A stretch of DNA of 64,000 bases, taken from positions 1 to 64,000 of the forward strand of contig NZ_NFKT01000024.1 in assembly GCF_002160525.1 (NCBI RefSeq). The letters run 5' to 3'. Shown in pieces: positions 1 to 8,964 of the stretch. How positions within the stretch are numbered: the first letter of the stretch is position 1; every line of letters begins with the position of its first letter. Both the position numbers and the translations under genes were made by a program. The notes beneath the pieces were generated by a model. It had not been told where the DNA came from. It searched no databases and saw only the letters and a program-made list of their open reading frames with translations. Source of the DNA: Lachnoclostridium sp. An169. Lineage in GTDB: Bacteria > Bacillota > Clostridia > Lachnospirales > Lachnospiraceae.

Positions 1-102
1 CTTACCAACTCATGTAAAAAACTCCTTACCGCATGATGTAAAAAAGTTCTTACCGCGGCATGTAAAAAACTCCTTACCCTGTGGCTGTAAAATCACCTTA
101 CC
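1..102. repeat. 24-bp iteron-like tandem direct repeats
   Basis: CTTACC occurs at 1-6, 25-30, 49-54, 73-78 and 97-102, a period of exactly 24 bp. Between the copies is a conserved TGTAAAA(AA) block. The array starts at or before the window edge, so the copy number is a minimum. It lies downstream of the leftward ICE1 operon. Such arrays are typical of replication-initiator or partition-protein binding sites, but no cognate protein is identified here. Confidence 0.8.
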
Positions 103-150
103 ACGCACACTTTTCCTGCTTCTCTGATCGTCATATCCATCCTCCATTCT

Positions 151-675
151 TCAGGCAACTTTTGCCTGATTATTCTCATTCATTTCCGGGAATAATATCT
201 TCGCCTTTTCCGGCAACAGGCGGCAGAACAGCTCTTTGTACCGTTCATATGCCTGGTTGTTGAGCGGTGCTTTCAAACAAGTAAGGCTCCAGACCAGCAA
301 TTCTTCTTCCTCTGTGTCATACTTTCCAGGTGTAAAGCCATTGCCGTTATAAACCGGCCTTGGCGGTTTGCTGATTTCCTGCAGCTCTCCTTTTGTTTTA
401 GCTTTCTGAATCATTCCTGTCTTTTTCCGGACAAAGCCTAATATAATCTCATCCAGCATCCCTCGCTCCTGATAACGCCAGGCTCGCTGAAAGATTAACT
501 GGAGTGTTTGTATCCGCTCTTCTTCAAGCACACTGTTTCCTTTCCATCCAATTTCCTCCCGTGCTTTCTCATATTCAGCTTCCAACATGATACTTTCCTC
601 CATAAAAAAGACCGGCATGGTGTCTTCCTTTTCCATACCGGCGCTGTTTTCTGTTCCTATACTTTTCTTCTTCAA
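151..675 (-). CDS. hypothetical protein, last gene of the ICE1 operon
   Basis: The 174-residue product is not recognised. It is hydrophilic and rich in Glu and Lys, with no membrane segment, signal peptide or cysteine cluster. The N-terminal 45 residues are acidic and probably flexible, and the rest looks helical. The ATG overlaps the stop codon of the upstream sortase gene by 4 bp, so translation is probably coupled and the gene is likely real. It is the most distal readable gene of the leftward operon, just before the 24-bp iteron array. Confidence 0.65.
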   Translation of the reverse strand: MKKKSIGTENSAGMEKEDTMPVFFMEESIMLEAEYEKAREEIGWKGNSVLEEERIQTLQLIFQRAWRYQERGMLDEIILGFVRKKTGMIQKAKTKGELQEISKPPRPVYNGNGFTPGKYDTEEEELLVWSLTCLKAPLNNQAYERYKELFCRLLPEKAKILFPEMNENNQAKVA

Positions 676-1439
676 TTTGCTATTTCCTCTGTCAATTTCC
701 CGTGGACAATGTACCGATAGTCACGTCTAGAGCTGACACAGGTGGAAAGTGTCACCACCCGGTCTGTTTCCACGACTTCCACACCGGTATCATATCCCGC
801 ATAGGAGCGGATCTGCTTCAGAAAAGCCTGAAAGTCTGTCTCTTCCGGAAACGCATAGGTGTAAGCCTCGCTCCCCACATACCCGGCATAACAGGAGAAA
901 ATCTGATATTTCAGTACCTTCCCCGGCACATACAGGTAAAAATAAGAAGAAGCCTCCCACAGAGCCCGATCCTGATAATGGGAGAGGGTTCCAAACATAC
1001 TGCCGTTTTTCATATTGTGACCGTATACAATGGTGTTTGGATCCGTGAAATCCGGCTGGTTATGCCAGTCCGCAAAGATACTGCCGCTGCTGTTGTACTC
1101 CCCGGTAAACAGATGATGCAGATAATAAGCATTATCGGTTCCCTGTACCACCGGATAACTGATGGAAAGGCCGGGAATATCAATCCAGGCGATCACGTCC
1201 GAGTTCACAGCCTGCAGTCCCTCAAAATCAATCTGCAAATATCCGTCCGGTTCCACATCGCTTTTGTCTGGTTCCGGCTTATCCTCCGGATCCTCCACAA
1301 ATGAGGCAAGCTCTTCGTAGGTATCTTCGCCCTCCTGGTATTCTCCATAGATTCCTCTCAGTTTCCACGCAGAAAAAGCAAGGGCGCCGATGGCAAGCAG
1401 GATCCCTGCCAGAAACAGCAGCTTTTCTCCTTTTCTCAT
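672..1439 (-). CDS. srtB: class B sortase
   Basis: The 255-residue protein is a cysteine transpeptidase of the sortase B family, which links surface proteins to peptidoglycan or to other proteins outside the membrane. One hydrophobic segment near residues 8-23 acts as an N-terminal membrane anchor. The catalytic His lies in IVYGHNMKNG, the catalytic Cys in TLSTC, and an Arg follows shortly after in the SSRRDYRY segment. The start codon overlaps the preceding gene stop (ATGA). No sortase substrate is visible in the ICE1 part of the window. The nearest candidate is the ICE2 adhesin ending in an APKTG motif. Confidence 0.9.
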   Translation of the reverse strand: MRKGEKLLFLAGILLAIGALAFSAWKLRGIYGEYQEGEDTYEELASFVEDPEDKPEPDKSDVEPDGYLQIDFEGLQAVNSDVIAWIDIPGLSISYPVVQGTDNAYYLHHLFTGEYNSSGSIFADWHNQPDFTDPNTIVYGHNMKNGSMFGTLSHYQDRALWEASSYFYLYVPGKVLKYQIFSCYAGYVGSEAYTYAFPEETDFQAFLKQIRSYAGYDTGVEVVETDRVVTLSTCVSSRRDYRYIVHGKLTEEIAN

Positions 1440-2650
1440 GCTTCCACTCCCTTCTGTTTCTGCAAAGGGGCTGACGTCGCAGCCCGCTTTGCGTAATAAT
1501 AATCATCTATACCTTTGATTTTTCCATTCCAGTTACCATCTGCATCCTGGTCCCAGATCATACGGCTAACCGGCAGGGACAACTCCTGACAGATCCCATA
1601 GACTTTTCCACAGGCGTTCTGGATGATCCGGCGCTTTTCCACCTTGTATGGACAGTTTGCCGGCGTCCCCCTTTCATTGCAGACAGCACATTTATGATAA
1701 TGCCTATCACAGTCTGTTTTCAGCTTCTTGTCCATGTCAAACGCCTCAAAGAGAAATTTCATCTTTCTTCGCTGAAATTCCTCCAACACCGGGCGCAGGC
1801 TCCGGTACATATTCACGCCTGCCAGACAGATAAACGTATGACCGGACAGGTAATGAGCAATCGAGCCTTTCAGCCCGCCCTCTGTCAGATAGACGTTTTC
1901 CACATCCAGATCTCCGATCACATGAACCGGGCTTCCGGAGGAAACACCGTGTGGATAGCCCGCACTGGAAAACCAGAGATATTTGTTGTTATCCCTGGGA
2001 TGGTCCAGACGAATCTGACACGCCTGGATCTTTCCGTCCATGGACTCCACAGGAACCAGGAATCCGGAGTTCTTCGTTTTAAAATTCAGCGTCCAGCGTT
2101 CTTCCGTATCCCGGTAAAATCCCGGTACGCCTTCTAGCACGCAGCCGCTCTCCTGAAGTGTCTCTGCAATCTTATGCAGCCCGTACATCGGAACACTACG
2201 GTAGCGCCGCTCTTTTATCTGTTCGATTGTAAGGCCCCGGGATCTCAGGTTTTCTCTATGTACACTGTAAAGGGGAAGCCGGTCCAGTAATTCCGTATAG
2301 GTACGGTGCCGTTCATCCAGTGGCGCCAGCTTCGACTGCACAGGCTCTTCCTTTTCTTCCTGTACCTTTGCCTGGCGCACCTGCCGGTATTCCCCTTTAT
2401 TCAAAGCCTCCCGGATTTCCTCATTTGCTTCCCGGTAGGTCAGGTTATGCAAGTCCGCATAAAGCTGCAGCATCCCGCCGGATTTGTCACAGCGGTTACA
2501 GCGAAAGACGTTTTTTGCCGGATTGATATTCAGCCGCCCTTTGGTGTCGCCACAGAACGGGCAGTCGTAGTAATTTCCACGGCGCTTATGCAGCCGCAGA
2601 AGGTTGGCAACATCCGTGATGTCATAATCAAACCCGGTCATATCATACAT
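1436..2650 (-). CDS. CHC2 zinc-finger primase-like protein
   Basis: The 404-residue protein begins with a CHC2-type zinc finger, seen as CPFCGD followed by FRCNRC (residues about 31-55), the DNA-binding module of DnaG-like primases. A toprim-like stretch (VYLTEGGLKGS, about residue 255) and a Cys-rich segment (CAVCNERGTPANC, about residue 320) follow. No helicase-interaction domain of cellular DnaG is present. Proteins of this layout are common in mobile elements of Lachnospiraceae, presumably for priming element DNA. An AGGAGG lies 10 nt before the ATG. The activity is inferred from the domains, not shown. Confidence 0.75.
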   Translation of the reverse strand: MYDMTGFDYDITDVANLLRLHKRRGNYYDCPFCGDTKGRLNINPAKNVFRCNRCDKSGGMLQLYADLHNLTYREANEEIREALNKGEYRQVRQAKVQEEKEEPVQSKLAPLDERHRTYTELLDRLPLYSVHRENLRSRGLTIEQIKERRYRSVPMYGLHKIAETLQESGCVLEGVPGFYRDTEERWTLNFKTKNSGFLVPVESMDGKIQACQIRLDHPRDNNKYLWFSSAGYPHGVSSGSPVHVIGDLDVENVYLTEGGLKGSIAHYLSGHTFICLAGVNMYRSLRPVLEEFQRRKMKFLFEAFDMDKKLKTDCDRHYHKCAVCNERGTPANCPYKVEKRRIIQNACGKVYGICQELSLPVSRMIWDQDADGNWNGKIKGIDDYYYAKRAATSAPLQKQKGVEA

Positions 2651-2711
2651 CCAGGTCCGACCTCCTTTCTTCCGCAGCCTAAAGAAGACTGCGGAAAGTT
2701 GTATTTAATGA

Positions 2712-3644
2712 TTAACCGGCCTTTGGAAGTGCCTGGCTCAAAAGGACCCTGGCTGCCGCCGGGATCAGATTGTTATGCCCCCGGTAGCTGGAAGCGAAAT
2801 AATCCAGGCTGGAAGGGCTTTCCACCGCCACTTCACCCATAGATTTCCCGCCGAATTTCCCTTTTCCGCCGATGACCACGGCTTTCGCCTGTTCATAGGT
2901 CATGCGCTTCACCAGCTCCTCCACAGGAAGGTTTCCATCCAGAGGAGTGTTCTTCACAGGTGCAGGCTGTCGCATCGGCTGTACAGACGCTCCCATCATA
3001 TTTCCCTGCGCCTGTGCCTGATGATAGAATTGGTTCATCATGCTCTGGCTGGGGCTGGATTCTGCCGTACTTCCCGGATACACCATATTTCCTGCAGGCG
3101 TATTCCCTGCATAGTGATTCTGGCTATTGTAGCCAGGCTGTCCGGTAGAAACCGGCTCTCCTCCATATGGAGAGATCCCTGCTTCCGGATACTGCATTGG
3201 TACGGGAATCCCCGCATCCACCTGCGCCGGATCATTGCTTTCTCCTACGTCCGCAAACTGGACACCAAAGCCCGCATCGGAGAGTGCCCTTCCCACGGCG
3301 GCAGTCTCTGCCATCTCTAGGAACTTGTCTCCAAACTTCGGATCCTCTGAGCGGAATTTCATAGAAAAAGCATTGGCAATATAGTTCTCCGGTGCATCTT
3401 CATGGTTCAGATAGATCCTTGCCTCTGCCAGCGCCATATTTTCGTTAAACCGAACAATGGTACTGGCGATCCGCCCCAGAGGATAGGCCAGACGGAACCA
3501 GAGTTTCCGGTACTTCACATCAAGGTAAAGCTGGTCTTCCTGATCCTCCTGTTTGATTGTGCGGGCAAATTCCAGAGGCTCAAATCCCTCTACCCGGTTC
3601 AAAGCCGCCACTGCCTGATTTTTCTGATACAGTAATTCGTTCAT
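2712..3644 (-). CDS. candidate single-strand annealing protein (Rad52/Erf-like) with Gln/Pro-rich C-terminal half
   Basis: The 310-residue protein has a folded N-terminal half containing ETAAVGRALSDAGFG (about residues 92-106). This resembles the conserved segment of phage Erf/Sak-type single-strand annealing proteins, in which a similar 'aiGRAL..aG' motif is typical. The segment from about 120 to 230 is rich in Gly, Gln, Pro, Asn and Tyr and is probably disordered, followed by a short helical C-terminus. It sits in one operon with a YqaJ-type nuclease and a RecD-like helicase, the expected partners of a recombinase. The family assignment rests on one motif plus context and needs profile confirmation. 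Confidence 0.5.
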   Translation of the reverse strand: MNELLYQKNQAVAALNRVEGFEPLEFARTIKQEDQEDQLYLDVKYRKLWFRLAYPLGRIASTIVRFNENMALAEARIYLNHEDAPENYIANAFSMKFRSEDPKFGDKFLEMAETAAVGRALSDAGFGVQFADVGESNDPAQVDAGIPVPMQYPEAGISPYGGEPVSTGQPGYNSQNHYAGNTPAGNMVYPGSTAESSPSQSMMNQFYHQAQAQGNMMGASVQPMRQPAPVKNTPLDGNLPVEELVKRMTYEQAKAVVIGGKGKFGGKSMGEVAVESPSSLDYFASSYRGHNNLIPAAARVLLSQALPKAG

Positions 3645-3727
3645 AAATCTGCTCCTTTCGCAAACAGGGCAGGATATCCCTCTACATAAGGAATAGCCTG
3701 CCTTTCTTTATAAGTGGAAATTATTTT

Positions 3728-5962
3728 TTATACTGCAAGCCGAAGCTGTTCCGGCTCACGCTCCTGAAGATACTGATAATAGTAACGGGTGATCCGCTCT
3801 CCAAGTGCTGTATTGCGCCTGCCGGCATCATCCGTGTGGATTGCCTGGCAGACTGCGTTCCATTGCCCCACCAGATACACCTTTTTCTTTGCACGGGTAA
3901 TGCCTGTGTACAGGATATTCCGCTTCAGCATCATATAAAAGGCTCTCACCCAGGGGATGATGACAATATCGCACTCGGATCCCTGGGACTTGTGTATGGT
4001 AATGGCATTGGCGTGTTCGATCATCTCCAGATCCTCCGTCTCGTAGGTCACGATACGTCCATCCGGAAATTCGATCACCGTTTTTGCGGTTCCTTCCTCA
4101 TCCGTATAAAAATCCGTAATCCTTCCCAGGTCACCATTGCTGGCCATCAACGTATTCTTGTTCTGCAGTACCTTATCCCCTTCCCGATAGGTCTGCCCTC
4201 CTGCGGACAGTTCCTTTTTCCCAGGACTAGGGGGATTGATCAGATCCTCCAGACTCCGGTTCAGATCGTTAGCGCCATTTACCGTCTTTACCCGATAGGG
4301 TGTCAAAATCTGTACATGATCCAGCCCGTTCCTTGCGACCTCTTCCTGATAGAGCTGACGTACCATGGCTGCTGTCTCATCTGCCGAATTGCAGGAGACA
4401 AACTGAAAATCATCTCCAAAGCCAAAATCCGTCCGGTTTGCCAACATTTTACGGGCATTTAAGTGGATGTTGCTGGTCTTTCCCTGGCGGAATACCAGAT
4501 CCAGCACCGTCACAGGGATCAGCCCGCAGCCGATCAATTGCCGGAACACATCACCAGCTCCCACAGAAGGGAGCTGATCTACGTCGCCTACCAGCAGGAT
4601 ACGGGAGGCAGGCTTTACCCTGCGGAAAAATTCATATCCCAAATGCATATCTACCATGGATACTTCATCCAGATTTAAGAAACCGGCCTCCAGATATTCT
4701 ACTGCGTCTTCATAATCGGCAGAGTCACCCAGAAGTCCCAGAGCCATGTGCATCGTTGAGGCGTCTTCATGCCCGGTGCTTTCCGCCATCCGGCGTGCCG
4801 CACGCCCCGTAGGAGCCATGAGCTGCACTTGTGACCTGCAGACAATAGCATGGATATAAAGGATGACCTTTAACACAGTGGTCTTCCCAGTCCCAGGCCC
4901 ACCGGTAATAATACTGATCTGGTTTTGGAACACCATACGCACTGCCTGTTTCTGCCTCTCTGACAGGGTAATCGCCAGGGCAGTCTGGGCCTGCGCCAAT
5001 TCCTTTTCGATGTCATACGCCTCGCCCTGATCCAACAAACGCCGGGCGATCATGGAAGCGGTCTGGTTTTCTTCCTCATACTGCTTCTTCACATACACCC
5101 GCTCGCCGTCTACCACAATACTTTCCTGCATCACCAGCCGGTAGAGTACCCGCTGGATGTCTGTTTCTGTCACTGCCTGATGCGGAAGATCCTGGTTCAG
5201 CATGGTATATGCCCGCTGGATCAGCTCCGGGCGCTCCAGGTACAGATGCCCCTCCTCCTTCATAGCTGATTCCATGAGATGGGAGAGGCAGCCTGAAATC
5301 CGCATGGGGTCATTGAGCGCCTGGCAGTTCTGCCGTCCAATGGCATCCACTGTTAAAAAGCCAAACCCTTTCACAGCACAGAGCTGATAAGGCCTGTGAC
5401 GGACAATCTCCACGGACTCATTGCGAAACCGCTGGAGGATCAGGTTCACCTTTTTAGGCGTTACCTTATAGGGTGCCAGGAATGTCATGAGTTCCCGGAA
5501 CACCTTATTTTTCCCGTAGGACTCCACAATCCCCTTCAGCTTTTTCTGGGAAATTCCTTTCACCTTCAGAAGCTCCTGGGGATGTTCTTCCATGATTTCC
5601 AGCGTATTAAGGCCAAATTCTTTGTAAATGGCCTCTGCAACTTTTGGCCCCACACCCTTTACAGAACCGCAGGAGAGGTAGCCTAAGATCCCCTCCTTCG
5701 TGCGCGGCACGATCTCCATGAAATTTTCCACCTGATACTGCAGGCCGTGGCTGGACTTTTCCCACTGTCCTTCCATCTCAATCTCGATCTGGTCAGACTG
5801 GGGCAGGTCAAAGCCTATGGCGGTAAACCCGATCACTTTCTGGCCCTGTAAGTATTTGTCTCTGGCAGCAAGCGGTACAGAAGCATCCTTCGTCGTAAAC
5901 ACCGCAATGGTGTATCCATTCTCCTCATTCAGAAATATGGTTTTCCGGTATCTGCACCGCAT
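3728..5962 (-). CDS. RecD2-like superfamily 1 DNA helicase
   Basis: The 744-residue protein has the RecD2 layout: an N-terminal OB-like domain, tandem helix-hairpin-helix motifs (GVGPKVAEAI, VKGISQKKL), then two helicase domains. Walker A is GGPGTGKTT near residue 355, motif II is LDEVSMVD, motif III is GDVDQLPSVG and the C-terminal motifs include AITIHKSQGSE and YTGITRAKK. RecD2 enzymes unwind DNA 5'-3' without RecBC. Here the gene lies between the annealing-protein candidate and a deoxyribosyltransferase-fold gene, suggesting a role in element recombination or replication. Its ATG lies inside the previous gene (38-bp overlap). Confidence 0.9.
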   Translation of the reverse strand: MRCRYRKTIFLNEENGYTIAVFTTKDASVPLAARDKYLQGQKVIGFTAIGFDLPQSDQIEIEMEGQWEKSSHGLQYQVENFMEIVPRTKEGILGYLSCGSVKGVGPKVAEAIYKEFGLNTLEIMEEHPQELLKVKGISQKKLKGIVESYGKNKVFRELMTFLAPYKVTPKKVNLILQRFRNESVEIVRHRPYQLCAVKGFGFLTVDAIGRQNCQALNDPMRISGCLSHLMESAMKEEGHLYLERPELIQRAYTMLNQDLPHQAVTETDIQRVLYRLVMQESIVVDGERVYVKKQYEEENQTASMIARRLLDQGEAYDIEKELAQAQTALAITLSERQKQAVRMVFQNQISIITGGPGTGKTTVLKVILYIHAIVCRSQVQLMAPTGRAARRMAESTGHEDASTMHMALGLLGDSADYEDAVEYLEAGFLNLDEVSMVDMHLGYEFFRRVKPASRILLVGDVDQLPSVGAGDVFRQLIGCGLIPVTVLDLVFRQGKTSNIHLNARKMLANRTDFGFGDDFQFVSCNSADETAAMVRQLYQEEVARNGLDHVQILTPYRVKTVNGANDLNRSLEDLINPPSPGKKELSAGGQTYREGDKVLQNKNTLMASNGDLGRITDFYTDEEGTAKTVIEFPDGRIVTYETEDLEMIEHANAITIHKSQGSECDIVIIPWVRAFYMMLKRNILYTGITRAKKKVYLVGQWNAVCQAIHTDDAGRRNTALGERITRYYYQYLQEREPEQLRLAV

Positions 5963-6341
5963 ATTCGATCTCCTTCCAATTTTTTATCTTCCGTAACTGA
6001 AACGGATCCCGGCCTCCTTCGAGCCAGTACACCTCCTTCCCGGTATCATGGGCATAACGGATTTCTCCTTCCATGCCGGAAGAAATCCTGCCGCCACAGA
6101 TAATCAGCACATCACAGAAGTCTAAAAGCTGTTTTCCAATGGAAAGCGCCAGCTTCCGTTCCTCTGGTATGGTGTCATCCAGCATCAGCGGCAGATAGGC
6201 ATGGGAGGCATACGTGCGGCAGTGGAATACCTCTCTGACCGTATCCAGATACGCCTTCGCAAGCCCCATGTTAAACATTCGTTCTTCCCGGGTTTTTGCA
6301 GACAACGGAGAGCAGATATACGCTCTTTTTCCTTTTAACAT
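5925..6341 (-). CDS. DUF4406/DUF7768-like nucleoside 2-deoxyribosyltransferase-fold protein
   Basis: The 138-residue product begins with AYICSPLSAK, the nucleotide-binding opening typical of small proteins with the nucleoside 2-deoxyribosyltransferase fold, and contains CDVLIICGGRISSGM, which resembles the conserved 'D..i..G...S.Gm..Ei' segment of that fold. The ATG at 6341 is preferred because GGAGG lies 7 nt upstream. Phages and ICEs often carry such genes, but the substrate is unknown. It overlaps both neighbours, as expected in a tightly packed operon. Confidence 0.65.
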   Translation of the reverse strand: MLKGKRAYICSPLSAKTREERMFNMGLAKAYLDTVREVFHCRTYASHAYLPLMLDDTIPEERKLALSIGKQLLDFCDVLIICGGRISSGMEGEIRYAHDTGKEVYWLEGGRDPFQLRKIKNWKEIEYAVQIPENHISE

Positions 6342-7384
6342 CACGCCGCCTCCTTCTTTAACCGGAAGATCCGGTTTTCTGTTTCTGTAGCATACTCTTT
6401 GAAAATATCCGGATGCTGCATTTTCAGCTTTTCAAGATTTTCTTTCCCGATCATCGTCCTGCGTGTCGGGTTAAAGGTAATCTTGTAACGGTTGGTTCCG
6501 TCTTCCAGAAAGGCCTTGCATCCCTGTCCCATCAGCTCCACAAAGGGAACACTGATCGCACGCTGTTCTGCGTCAATTTCCTTCTTGCGCTTCTCCAAAC
6601 GAGATTTTTCATCTGATAAAGCAAGATACTTTTCCAGGCTTCTGGAATCCAGCGTTGTGATCGGGATTTCCGGGATCGACTTATCAGCATAGCCGCTGTA
6701 ACGGCGGATGCTGGCAAGCACCAGATCCGGTTTCCCCACCAACGGCGGTTCCACCTTCTTCTCCACAAATTCACGCCAGAAATATCCTTCCTGCTCGATG
6801 ATATCCTGCTCTTCCATGAGATCACGCTCCAGAGAACGGTATACAAAGTCGTTCTCGTTATTTCCCCACAGACACGCAATAAATGCATGACTGATGTTCA
6901 CCACCGACATATAGTGCCGCACCTGATAGACATAGTGCTCCGGGATTTTCCCGTCATCCCACTTCTCTTTGGCGTTATAATTACAGGTTTTGCACTCCAG
7001 TATGGCAAAGCTGCCATCCGGCATACGCACAAAAAAATCAATATCGGCAAGCATAAACGGGTAAAGCGGATGCCGGAACATAATCCGCACGGGAAACACC
7101 TCCAGGCCGGTTTTCTTAGAGAAAATCTCCGCTACCAGATCCTCCAGTCTGTGTCCAAATTCCTTGGCAACCCAGTTGGCTTCAGGTTCCTCAATCACCG
7201 GGGTAACGCCGATCTTGTCATAGTAAAGATCACGGCTGGTAACAAAAGGCGAGATTCCCATGATAGCGGCCACATCACTGCCTCCGATACCCAAACGGCG
7301 GAATGCGAGCCATTGCTCTCTGGAGAGGGTACTGATATCCACGACCTGTTCCGGTTCATAATCCATTTGTAACGTCTGTTTCAT
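6341..7384 (-). CDS. YqaJ-family phage-type recombinase exonuclease
   Basis: The 347-residue protein carries the YqaJ (lambda exonuclease-like, PD-(D/E)XK) nuclease domain. The family start WLAFRRLGIGGSDVAAIMG is near residue 20, followed by an active-site region DIDFFVRMPDG and ILECKTCN, the latter supplying the E-x-K. A coiled-coil segment (SDEKSRLEKRKKEIDAEQR) follows near residue 270. The ATG at 7384 is chosen because GGAGGA precedes it. An upstream ATG 20 codons earlier would lie inside the DUF932 gene. With an annealing protein this type of nuclease forms two-component homologous recombination modules in phages. Confidence 0.85.
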   Translation of the reverse strand: MKQTLQMDYEPEQVVDISTLSREQWLAFRRLGIGGSDVAAIMGISPFVTSRDLYYDKIGVTPVIEEPEANWVAKEFGHRLEDLVAEIFSKKTGLEVFPVRIMFRHPLYPFMLADIDFFVRMPDGSFAILECKTCNYNAKEKWDDGKIPEHYVYQVRHYMSVVNISHAFIACLWGNNENDFVYRSLERDLMEEQDIIEQEGYFWREFVEKKVEPPLVGKPDLVLASIRRYSGYADKSIPEIPITTLDSRSLEKYLALSDEKSRLEKRKKEIDAEQRAISVPFVELMGQGCKAFLEDGTNRYKITFNPTRRTMIGKENLEKLKMQHPDIFKEYATETENRIFRLKKEAA

Positions 7385-7394
7385 AAGCTCCTCC

Positions 7395-8534
7395 TTAACA
7401 CTTAACGGCGCCATATACATCAAATTCCTTCCAGTCCATGGCAAGGGCCCTGGTCAGGTTTTCCTCCATCCGCAAAAGCTGGCTGCCGGTAAATCCCTGG
7501 CAAGCGGCATAGAAGGGTGCCTCGTTCATGGCATAGTAAAGGTCATGGGCCGTGCAGGCCTGTTCCCCGTTCTGTGCCACATACATCTCCACCACTTCAT
7601 TACGGATCGCCGCCTTGATTTTCAGCTTTTTCATCAGTAACCTTAAGCAGTTCACCGGGTTATGGATCTCAATTTCCAGAAGCGCTGCCAGACGCTCTGT
7701 GGCATCCTTGTATCTTGCATACACTTCTTTCAAATTGTTGCGGTAATCCAGGATCGTGCTGTGGTTCCTGTGCGCCAGAGTGATCGGGCTTCCCAGGCTG
7801 AGCGTACGGTTGTTCCCGTCTGTCAGCAGCATAGGATACAGATTGACACCGCTGGCTGCAACATCAGAAGTGGTCAGGCGCAGCGCCGGCGTAAGATTCT
7901 TCCTGCTTACTCCGTACCGGTCCAGTGCATCCCTGTAGGTATCCAGAAGCTCCTGGTTCCCGGAAAGCGTCCACATGGCACTCATGACGGAATGGTCATA
8001 GGTTCCGGAGCCTTCCAGATAAGCGCTTCCCTTGAAATTCGTGTGCAGATATTCACTGGTCATCTCAAAGATTGCTTTCATGTCCAGTACGCTGTAATCA
8101 TGGGCGTCTCCCCCGTGGACTGCAGAGACTTTTCCATCCGCAATCTTGATAAGGCATTCCCCTTTCGCTGCTTTCAGGCAGCAATTCACAACCTTTGCAT
8201 AGGTTGCCAGATCCAGCTTTCGCAGGCCGTCCCCGCCAATACCGGCACGTCCTAAGATTGTCTGGATCGCACAGTTCCGGACCGGATATGCCTCGCCTCG
8301 TACCTTCAGTACAAGCCGGGTGTGCTTTTCCGTATCCTTCAGGATCTCCTCCATCTCTTCATCTCCGTTCTCCAGGTTGCCCGCCTCTTTTTCAAGCGGC
8401 ACCAGCCGGAGGGCACGGATGGGCTTGCGGATCCACTCTGAGGCTTTCCCTCTTCTTGAAAGAAAATCAAGCATCTCCTCCGCCGTGGCAAATGTCTTTT
8501 CAAAACCATCTGCGTAAACCATTGTTTCATTCAT
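7395..8534 (-). CDS. DUF932 domain protein
   Basis: The 379-residue protein fits the DUF932 (phage/plasmid-like TIGR03299) group, which is widespread on mobile elements and has no established biochemical role. Visible conserved stretches include YLEGSGTYDHSVMSAMW and TSDVAASGVNLYP in the central part. The ATG at 8534 has AGGTGG 7 nt upstream. A GTG four codons earlier is less likely. It is the second gene of the leftward operon, and its position next to nuclease and helicase genes suggests a DNA maintenance role, which is inference. Confidence 0.8.
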   Translation of the reverse strand: MNETMVYADGFEKTFATAEEMLDFLSRRGKASEWIRKPIRALRLVPLEKEAGNLENGDEEMEEILKDTEKHTRLVLKVRGEAYPVRNCAIQTILGRAGIGGDGLRKLDLATYAKVVNCCLKAAKGECLIKIADGKVSAVHGGDAHDYSVLDMKAIFEMTSEYLHTNFKGSAYLEGSGTYDHSVMSAMWTLSGNQELLDTYRDALDRYGVSRKNLTPALRLTTSDVAASGVNLYPMLLTDGNNRTLSLGSPITLAHRNHSTILDYRNNLKEVYARYKDATERLAALLEIEIHNPVNCLRLLMKKLKIKAAIRNEVVEMYVAQNGEQACTAHDLYYAMNEAPFYAACQGFTGSQLLRMEENLTRALAMDWKEFDVYGAVKC

Positions 8535-8821
8535 TGTTTCTTCCACCTTTCTTTAAAATATTTTTCCATAAACAGCCGAAGCTGATTGTGGCAGGCCACA
8601 CACATACACAAAAATCCGGCAGAAACATTTTCTTCCGGATAAACGGCAATAAAAAAGGATGAGCAGAGAAACCTCTTGTTTTCTCCATTCATCCTTTTCC
8701 AATCTGGTTCTTCACCGATAAAACAAAAAAAGTGCCACACAGCCATTTCAGGCATACGGTGACACTTCACTACAAACATAAACAACTTATGCCGGGAAAA
8801 GCTCCTGCTTTTCCTCTTCAT
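8531..8821 (-). CDS. small Cys-containing hypothetical protein, first gene of the ICE1 operon
   Basis: The frame encodes up to 96 residues and ends with a 4-bp overlap (ATGA) with the DUF932 start, which supports it as a real gene. It contains scattered cysteines including a CMCVACH cluster near the C-terminus, which may bind metal. The start is uncertain. The ATG at 8821 lacks a good ribosome binding site, and an internal start around the MFVVKCHRM segment is also possible. It is the first frame after the promoter at 8892-8920. The function is unknown. Confidence 0.5.
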   Translation of the reverse strand: MKRKSRSFSRHKLFMFVVKCHRMPEMAVWHFFCFIGEEPDWKRMNGENKRFLCSSFFIAVYPEENVSAGFLCMCVACHNQLRLFMEKYFKERWKKQ

Positions 8822-8891
8822 GTACGGGATTTCTCAAAATCCCAAAACATGATCCCCCGCCGGGGAACGCATAAAAAAGAACTATATCAGT

Positions 8892-8920
8892 ATAGTAGCA
8901 CAGGATATAGGTGCTGTCAA
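8892..8920 (-). promoter_or_regulatory. strong sigma-A-type promoter for the leftward ICE1 operon
   Basis: On the minus strand TTGACA (8915-8920) is followed after 17 nt by TACTAT (8892-8897). The flanking sequence is rich in short AT palindromes (for example around ACTATATCAGTATAGT), plausible operators for the adjacent small regulator. It would drive the whole run from 8821 down to 151. Confidence 0.8.
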
Positions 8921-8964
8921 TTTGTTTTATACTATATATGGAATGCAATAACGGTATAAATATC

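Noticed and set aside
1-102. CRISPR array at the left edge
   Set aside because: The 24-bp period has only a 6-bp constant box plus a TGTAAAA block with no distinct spacers, and no cas genes are present.
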